A stretch of 21,030 nt of DNA from Chrysochromulina tobinii (taxonomy: Eukaryota; Haptophyta; Prymnesiales; Chrysochromulinaceae): NCBI GenBank assembly GCA_001275005.1, contig JWZX01002713.1, positions 1 to 21,030 on the forward strand, written 5' to 3'. Shown here one piece after another: positions 15,051 to 21,030 of this stretch. Both the position numbers and the translations under genes were made by a program. Within the stretch, counting starts at the first letter, position 1. Every line of letters starts with the position of its first letter. The notes beneath the pieces are model-generated. The model was not told the DNA's origin, did not search any database, and worked only from the letters and a program-made list of their open reading frames with translations.

Positions 15051-15963
15051 GCGCGCGGGGCCGCGAGTAAGGGTGCGTCGGCTCGGTGTTAAGCGGTGAG
15101 GTGGTGTGATCGGTCCGCCGGTATAAAGCTGAACGCTGCAGGCGGTGGGACGAGACGGCAACCGGGCAACGCGAGCGTGGCGCCATCTCAGTGCAATGCG
15201 CCGCGCGCGCACGTCGATATATTCGTCATCCGGAGTGACACCCAGAGGCGCCATGCTGTCATGCTTTCATCCTCGCCACGTGGACGATCAGATAGCTACG
15301 AAGAGGACTTCGACAAATGTCAAATCCGTTCCACGACCCATGCGCACGACCGCCCCATTCAATCTCTGCCGTGTCCCGTGACGATGCCGATAGGTTACAT
15401 AAGGTCATAAGCAGGTACATGTAGGTTACCATCTTTCATTCCATTTGAGTGCGTCTCTCTTCATTGCCTTCTCATCAGCGCGGGGACGGGGCGGTGAGGG
15501 GGATACCGGAGTGTAGGCACTAAGAGCATACGTTCAGCCCTGTCTCGAGTCCATCTGTCATCATTTCATGGTGTGTGGTATAATCCTGGGACTTATCTGA
15601 AAAACTGCCCGCTGACCTCCATTCTCCTGAGTTTTGGAAACATAGTGTAAGCCCTTCATGTGGTGCTGGTGGTATATTATAATGGCTGGAAATTCTCTGA
15701 GCTTGTGAGAAACAAAAAATCAAAAAAATGATGAAAGAGCAAAGACAGCTCCCCCAAGAGGTCAAAATCTCAGCTCGCAGCGCGCGTGCGCGCGCGGCCG
15801 CGGCGCGCGCGAGATACCTTTAGCCCCGCGCTTTCCCGCGCCCGGCGCTGTAATCGGCCCACAGATACGACCCATTTCATCGACGCACTCTTTTGGAGCC
15901 GTCTTGGGCTTACGAAAGGCGGCTCGACTCAGTAGTACGACCCGTCGTTGCGTCGCGTCGGTA
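15051..15963. other. Convergent intergenic region with AT-rich patch
   Basis: About 910 bases between two gene 3' ends. Nothing coding is recognised. Positions about 15530-15770 are markedly AT-rich, including CAAAAAATCAAAAAAATG and TATATTATAATGG, unlike the rest of the window. A stretch of alternating CG/GC dinucleotides follows at about 15778-15815. A minus-strand 81-codon open frame (15520-15765) has no recognised match. Confidence 0.5.
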
Positions 15964-17005
15964 TTAACTAAACCTCCGGCTACGCGACGGTCGAGCGGTC
16001 TCAAGACTCCTCATCCCTACCCCACCTACCAGTACCGTACACACATCGTCTTCGCGGAAGTAGAATCTTCCACTAAAGTCATCTACGAGTGACGCATCTC
16101 GCGTCATGGGCAATGCGCGCCTCCACATCACCTCGTTTGTCCGAAAGGAGAGGACGCCTTCCGGAGGTGTATACGCCAGGTCATCGAGCATGACCAGCGC
16201 CACTTGGGACAGCACTTGGCGCGCCAGCTGGACCGCCGCTTTCCCTTTTGGGCCGTCGATAATCACGGCGATTTTCGCCTGAGGGTCTGTTTGAGAGATA
16301 TTGCTGACGAAGGCAGGCACGAGTCGCATGCCATCACCGTCTGCCAGGACAAGGGCGTCACCAAGAGTGTCGCGAAGCCCCTGACGGACTGCGTACACAG
16401 GCTCTCTTTCTATCGACGTGAGGTTGCCAAAGCCGAGCATGTAGTAGTGCACCTGCACACGTAGATTCATGCACACACGGGAGGGCTGAGGGCTGAGGGC
16501 GGGTAGAGGGCAGGTAGCGGGCAGGTTGCGTGCAGGTAGGGGCAGGTAGGCGTACCAATGAGAGCCCACCCATCCGACCACTCTCGATTAAGTGCGTGAC
16601 ATCGAATGCGCGCATGAAGAGGATGTTCGCGAGGATCTTCCCGAAAGCCATGTTGCTCCATAGGCATAGCTGATTCGGATACGGCTCCCAGATGAGGTCC
16701 CCTCTGTAGGAACCCGTGCCTCGTGCATGTCGGGAAGACGAATTGCATCCCGGAAGACGAAAACGGGACATGTTGTTGGGGTGGTAGAAGTACCGGATAG
16801 CATCAGCGTTGGATGGCCAAGAAAGGAACTGCAAGGCGCATCCTGACATGCAGCTGGAGACCGTCGGCCACGTATGGAGCTTGTCGACACGCTTATCACA
16901 CGAGACACAACACCTCCGGAAGCTGGCATGAAGCATCGGATGATCAAAGTGATCATATGGCGAGGAAGTGGTTAGGAAATGGACGAGGAGCGCACATGAA
17001 GCCAT
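15964..17005 (-). CDS. Methyltransferase-like (Rossmann) protein, two exons
   Basis: Exons 17005-16556 and 16452-15964 give 312 residues. The start MASCALLVHFLTTSS suggests a short signal or anchor; the upstream in-frame alternative is only a GTG. The C-terminal half has the order of motifs of class I SAM-dependent methyltransferases: THLIESGRMGGLSL (about 137-150, motif I-like), NLTSIEREP (160-168, motif II-like acidic residue after the second strand), LVLADGDG (184-191) and IAVIIDGPKG (211-220, motif IV-like), then LVMLDDLAY. The Gly-rich loop is non-canonical, so catalytic activity is unproven. Cys-rich N-terminal third (about 31-57) is unrecognised. Convergent with TRAPPC13. Confidence 0.65.
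16453..16555 (-). other. Intron (103 nt) of degenerate CTACCTGCC repeats
   Basis: Donor TCATTG|GTACGCC, acceptor GTGTGCAG|GTGCACTAC, phase 0, joining GLSL to VHYYMLGF. The first two thirds are imperfect copies of CTACCTGCCC and CCCTCAG. Confidence 0.85.
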
Positions 17006-17778
17006 TGTCGCGAGACGTGTGATCAACACTCTTCCAGCTCAACAGTTGGCCAACGACGTCGGTCGAGCGCTCGCCCGTGAAAGACTAACGGAAACCTCTT
17101 TGATCACACTGACCAAGCGCGTCAATAGCGCAGCGCACCGCGGTCAATACGCAGTGGAGTCGCCTCGATCGCGACACACGCGGAACCTCAAATCCGACGG
17201 AGAACACAACTTACTGTACAGTACCGGTACAAGTTTGGGAGAGACACGGCCTGCGTTGTTAGCGGCCTCGTCACTCGCACTTGCCTCTGCAAGTGCCCCC
17301 ATGTTCACACCACCGTGCGTTTGCACTTTCCCTTACGCGTCGCCGACGTCGGTGTCGAAAAGGAGAGAGTGGATTCACGAATGGAGCGCTGCGTCGGGCG
17401 CACGCGACGGGGAGCCGCGACACTCCCAAAGGTTCGTCAGTGAGTGAGCTTCCGTTAGTACGCCACATACGAACACTTGTCGGCTCTGAAACGTCGAGCG
17501 GTTTCTTTAGGCGCGCGCTTTCTGTACGGTACACGGCGGTTTTTGGGGGGCGAAGGTGGAGACAGCGGCAGGGAACCAGGGATCAATTCACCCGGTTCGT
17601 CTGGCTCTCTGCCAGGAGATCAGGCTAGGGGGAAGTGACGGGAAGTGGTGGCAGGATATGGGGAATGGCGTTCCAGACTCGTGCAGTCGGATTCCGGAAC
17701 ATTTCTTTTTTGATCTTTTCGGACATCGCCCGCGCTCCCCTCGCGCGCATGTGCGGGGTATAGGGGTGACGTGGGGTT
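17006..17778. other. Intergenic, no gene recognised
   Basis: About 770 bases upstream of the methyltransferase-like gene, presumably including its promoter. Short open frames on both strands show no family resemblance. No RNA gene was recognised. Confidence 0.45.
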
Positions 17779-18350
17779 TCCTATCCTTTTTTGGGGGGGT
17801 TCCTATCGGATACGTATCCTGATGTATTTCGATGTATCCTGCATGTATCCTGATCGTATCTTGATGTGTCCCGTTCATATACATCAAGATACATCAAGAT
17901 ACATGCAGGATACAACAAGATACATTTGCAGATACGTGCCTCTCTGGATACAATTGAGATACATGTATCTCATTATGTATCCCTCATGTATCCCGCATGT
18001 AAATCCTCCATGTATCCTCGAACCTCTGCAGATACATGTATCTCATATGTATCCCGCATGTATCCCGCATGTATCCCACGTGCACGATACATGTATCTTG
18101 ATGTATCTCATACATGTATGTATCCCAAAATGTATCTTGGACTCGTTCGGGATACGTGTAAAATACATGCAGATACATGTATTCTCTTGGAATGTAACAG
18201 GGCATTTAAGATACATTTGAGATACATCAGGATACATAAGGGATACATGTATCCTTCAGGATACATGCAGGATACATGCAGCCTTGCAGGATACATCGAA
18301 ATACATCAGGATACGTATCCGATAGGACCCCCCCCCCAAAAAGGATAGGA
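17779..18350. mobile_element. Fold-back element with about 64-bp terminal inverted repeats and ATACAT/ATGTAT array
   Basis: The left end (17779-17842) and the reverse complement of the right end (18286-18350) are nearly identical: TCCTATCCTTTTT, a G run, TCCTATCGGATACGTATCC, then TGATGTATTTCGATGTATCC. Between them lie roughly 35 copies of ATACAT or its complement ATGTAT, often as the palindrome GATACATGTATC. Orientation of the words switches along the element. No transposase is present, so if mobile it would be non-autonomous (fold-back or MITE-like). A target-site duplication could not be defined. Long open frames through it on both strands are artefacts of the stop-poor repeat. Confidence 0.6.
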
Positions 18351-18882
18351 CCCCCCCCTAACCCCGGGGTATAGCGCGCGTGTTGGTCTTCGAAGTTCGA
18401 TGGATCCGAGGTATCACACACTACAGCCCGCGGCCGCGTGGGCGGGCGCGCGGCGCTGACCGACCCAGCAAGCAGCATCCCGCCTCACAAGTCACATCCG
18501 CCATCCTCGTGTAATCCGACCTCGATCGATTTCGTATATAGATAGGTAGTATCATAATAGCTGACGTTCGAGCATGCGATGCGTTCGAGTGCGTTTATGT
18601 GATAGTAATTGTGATTACGCCACTGATTACGGATACGGACTCGCGAAAAGCTAACCTTAGGACTATACTTCGCTATGCTCGGTTCAACGGCCGTCAAACA
18701 GTCTACCTTCAACCATTCTCTTATCGGATACATCTCTCCTACATCTCTCCGCCGGGACGACGGGATCGTCACATGACGAGGCCTCTCTCACGTCGTCGTC
18801 GAACGTCGTCGCGGCTCGCGCTCGTTCTCAAGTTCAGTCCTTCTCGCATACGAGTACTCCACGCCAACGGCCCCGCCGCGTG
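18351..18882. other. Intergenic, no gene recognised
   Basis: About 530 bases between the fold-back element and the stop codon of the transporter gene. No recognised gene or RNA; it must include the transporter's 3' end. Confidence 0.45.
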
Positions 18883-19980
18883 TTACTCGGCCTTCGGCTT
18901 CTTGGGCGGGGTCTGGGCGCCGGGGCCTCTGAGCCTCGCGAGCGTGTACACGCAGAAGCCCGCGAGCGACGCCACATAGCCACCCAGCTGCACCACCGAA
19001 GGCGGCGCATCCCCGCCTTTGCCGCCGGTGCCGCCGGTGAGCACCTCAAAGAGAACAAGGGCCGCGCCGCGGGCGGTGCTGAGCAGTTTGAAGGTGACCG
19101 AGCCAGTGAGCTTGACCGCCACCAGCCCGACCACTTGAAGCAGCAGCCCGAGCAGCCCCGCCAGCACAAAGGGCCACGGCGTGCTCGCCACGGCGCTCAA
19201 CGCGGCCGCGCGAGCGCTCTCAGAATGCATCTCGAGAAGGGCAGATGCGCCAAGGAGAAAGATGAGCTGGGGCGGCGCGGTGTGGTACTGCATCTCGAAC
19301 AGGGAGAGCTGCATGTTGGCGAGCAGCTGCTGCGAGAGCACCAGCCGAAGCGCCTCGGCTCCATTGGCTCCGAGCTGCACTGCCACGCCTATGCGCGAGA
19401 TGGCAATGTCACCGCGGGTGGCCACGAGCGTGCCGAGCGTGATAACGAGGACGCAGAGTGCCTCGACAAGGCTTGGCGACTCGATCCGCATCGCTGACAC
19501 CAGCGCAAACGTGATCGCTGGCGTGAGTGCCTTGAGCATCTGGCACATGGCCACGGAGAGATGCACATACGAAGCGTTGCCGAGTGCGAGCGTGAGGCCA
19601 GACAACGCGCCGATGGGCAGCGCCGTTCCCATGTAGAAGCGCCACGATGCCACGCCGGGGGCTTTGTACACATTCGGCTGCTCGCTGAATGGGACGACGC
19701 CCGAAAGCAGCAGCAGGCGGCTCGCCACAGTCGCAAAGCCGACGCCGAGCGCGGAGAGCGCGATCGGGTACGGAAACTCGGTGAGGATGCGATTGTTCAG
19801 GAGAATGAGCAATGGGCCCGCAATCACGTAGCCACCAGACGCTAGCAGAAATTTGAGGGTGTGGCTGGCCTTCGTGCCAGACGGAGCTTGTGGCCGCTCG
19901 GGGCCTACACGCAAGGGACTGGAACCTTGCATGTCGGTCGGCGGCGTGAAGAGGAGATGACGTGGCCGCCATCCAACCAT
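18883..19980 (-). CDS. Triose-phosphate / nucleotide-sugar transporter family protein
   Basis: 365 residues, one exon, in the TPT/NST part of the drug/metabolite transporter superfamily (SLC35-like). About ten hydrophobic segments are spread over residues 42-355. Family landmarks: GPLLILLNNRILTEFPYPIAL (first helix, N[KR]..L..FPYP), SYVHLSVAMCQMLKALTP (the conserved VS..qmlKA.tP region), GANGAEALRLVLSQQLL, and LTGSVTFKLLSTARGAALVL near the end. The tail is KKPKAE. Such proteins exchange sugar phosphates or nucleotide sugars across plastid, ER or Golgi membranes; the sequence does not decide the substrate. ATG at 19980 is the first in frame; a second ATG at 19932 (MQGSSPLRVG) lies before the first helix and is equally possible, and would avoid overlap with the candidate gene upstream. 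Confidence 0.85.
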   Translation of the reverse strand: MVGWRPRHLLFTPPTDMQGSSPLRVGPERPQAPSGTKASHTLKFLLASGGYVIAGPLLILLNNRILTEFPYPIALSALGVGFATVASRLLLLSGVVPFSEQPNVYKAPGVASWRFYMGTALPIGALSGLTLALGNASYVHLSVAMCQMLKALTPAITFALVSAMRIESPSLVEALCVLVITLGTLVATRGDIAISRIGVAVQLGANGAEALRLVLSQQLLANMQLSLFEMQYHTAPPQLIFLLGASALLEMHSESARAAALSAVASTPWPFVLAGLLGLLLQVVGLVAVKLTGSVTFKLLSTARGAALVLFEVLTGGTGGKGGDAPPSVVQLGGYVASLAGFCVYTLARLRGPGAQTPPKKPKAE

Positions 19981-20588
19981 CTTTTAAACCTTCTCGTAGA
20001 ACCGTACTTTTGTTTTAAGGCTTTCTCCATGAGGTCAATCCGCGAAGCTCTCGGCTTGTTCTTGGCATATCTGTTTCGAAACTTTGCGCTCGCACGCCTG
20101 TCATCCGCACGCGAGGAGGTGGTCCTCACTGGTGGTCGCAAGAATGTCGAAGCGCTACCTTTCAGAGTCGGACATGGACAGGACCATGAGCTTCCGTAGC
20201 AACATCGACGTCATCCGCACTCGAGTTGTGGCGACGCCATCGAGCAGCTCCATCTTTCTCGACAAGCGGCCAGCCTCGCGTGCGTTCTCCAACACTTTCG
20301 CCACTTCGGCAGCGCCGCCGCCGGTGCAGCTGATGATGACCACCCGCCGCACATCACCGTTCGTCTACCCTGCCAACGAGAAAGCGAGCTCACGCAACAG
20401 TAACGACAACTGGCCCACATGGAACTCGACGCAGTTTAGCATGTCGAAACCCCGAATCGCCACCATGCCGCCAGCATCCACGAATGCCTTCCATATCGGC
20501 GGCAGCATGGCCCTCGGCAGCGCCGGCGTGAGCACGGCTGCGTCCACGCCCAAGCCTGTGCCATGGACGACGCAGACGGGTGCCCCGC
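19905..20588 (-). CDS. Candidate spliced gene of unknown function with an in-frame TAG or 39-nt intron
   Basis: On the minus strand a good-looking frame runs from an acceptor-like CCACCAG|GC at 20589 through CVVHGTGLGVDAAVLTP, AFVDAGGMVAIRGFDMLN and QLSLLLRELAFSLAG to a TAG at 20365-20367. The same frame then continues as RRVVIISCTGGGAAEVAKVLE to SDSER at 20160. A 39-nt GT-AG intron (20330-20368) would remove the TAG in frame; otherwise it is a premature stop. A second possible intron, 20098-20158 (61 nt; GAAAG|GTAGCG, GATGACAG|GCG), leads to RASAKFRNRYAKNKPRASRI and a stop at 19905, overlapping the transporter start. No family recognised. The overlapping plus-strand frame is Ser/Thr-rich and looks like a shadow. 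Confidence 0.35.
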
Positions 20589-21030
20589 CTGGTGGCTGGT
20601 GCGTGGCCGGTTCGATGGCTGAGGGGTGGTGAAGTGAGGGTGCTCACATGAGAACAATTCCATTGGCTATGCATAGCGACTTTACATTATGGCATAGCGG
20701 GCGCCCTGTCGCCACAATTGTCTCGAGAGGTCTCGAGGTATGGTCAGCCCCGCGGGGCTGTTTTGTAGATATGGACCGGTCAACTCCTGCCATCCACCTT
20801 GTGGGATGGGCGTTTTGGACGAAAAGGGCACGGCGGGGACAAGGGGCAGCACGAGTGCACGACCCGCGCGGCTAGCTTGTAGCAGCATCGAGCGCGGCGA
20901 CGGACGCGACAGGACGACCCCCGGCCCCCCCCGAGCCTATAGCCCCGAGCCTATAGAATAATCGAAACCTAATTTACGTATCCGCCTCGTTCACTAATTG
21001 GGAGCCCGGGATGCTGGTCGCGCTAGGCGA
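20589..21030. other. Window end, no gene recognised
   Basis: About 440 bases with no recognised coding sequence. Contains a short direct repeat GAGCCTATAG(CCCC)GAGCCTATAG at about 20933-20957. An upstream exon of the minus-strand candidate could lie here or beyond the window. Confidence 0.4.

Noticed and set aside
17771-18348. Long Met/Tyr/Ile/His-rich open frames on both strands
   Set aside because: They arise from the stop-poor ATACAT/ATGTAT array and have no complexity beyond it.
20084-20632. Plus-strand 182-codon frame
   Set aside because: Ser/Thr/Arg-rich with no motif, typical antisense shadow; the minus strand has better protein-like sequence.
20682-20888. Minus-strand 68-codon frame near the window end
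   Set aside because: No start context, domain or splice link to the neighbouring candidate could be supported.

Overview
This window is nuclear DNA of a eukaryote. It is GC-rich, its protein-coding genes lie on both strands, and it holds at least a dozen short GT-AG introns (about 40 to 240 nt). It also has interstitial TTAGGG/TTGGGG telomere-type repeats and typical eukaryotic protein families: a P2X-type channel, TRAPPC13, a triose-phosphate/nucleotide-sugar transporter, GH27, GH79 and DUF3431. The gene content and composition suggest a marine alga, most likely a haptophyte; a dinoflagellate or pelagophyte is not excluded. No prokaryotic operon, IS element, CRISPR array, rRNA or tRNA was recognised.

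Layout. Positions 1-310 are a 66-bp minisatellite. 830-2258 (-) encodes a P2X-like receptor, divergent from a fucosyltransferase-like enzyme at 2772-4202 (+). 4470-7403 (-) encodes a large two-domain glycosyltransferase-like protein with an EF-hand. 7696-11614 (-) is a five-exon gene fusing a GH27 alpha-galactosidase (with a Cys-rich insert) to a GH79 heparanase/beta-glucuronidase. It is divergent from a DUF3431 gene at 12038-12916 (+). 13197-15050 (+) is a five-exon TRAPPC13 gene. 15964-17005 (-) is a two-exon methyltransferase-like gene. 17779-18350 is a fold-back element built from ATACAT/ATGTAT words. 18883-19980 (-) is a TPT/NST transporter. 19905-20588 (-) is a weaker spliced candidate gene.

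The most unusual feature is the introns. One GH79 intron (8717-8810, 94 nt) consists of nothing but telomere-type hexamers. A TRAPPC13 intron carries a second, shorter telomere-like insert that is flanked by a perfect 29-nt duplication of its own 3' splice junction. Several other introns carry duplicated exon/intron junctions and simple repeats rich in CTGAT or CTAAC, which match the branch-point consensus CTRAY. Together they look like recent intron gain or growth by repeat insertion plus duplication of AG|GT sites.

Functionally, the FUT-like enzyme, the GT-like protein, the GH27-GH79 fusion, DUF3431 and the sugar-phosphate transporter all point to glycan metabolism in the secretory pathway, and TRAPPC13 to vesicle traffic. 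Whether they cooperate is inference only. Coding phases were checked across every splice junction listed. One single-base frameshift remains in the GH27 domain.
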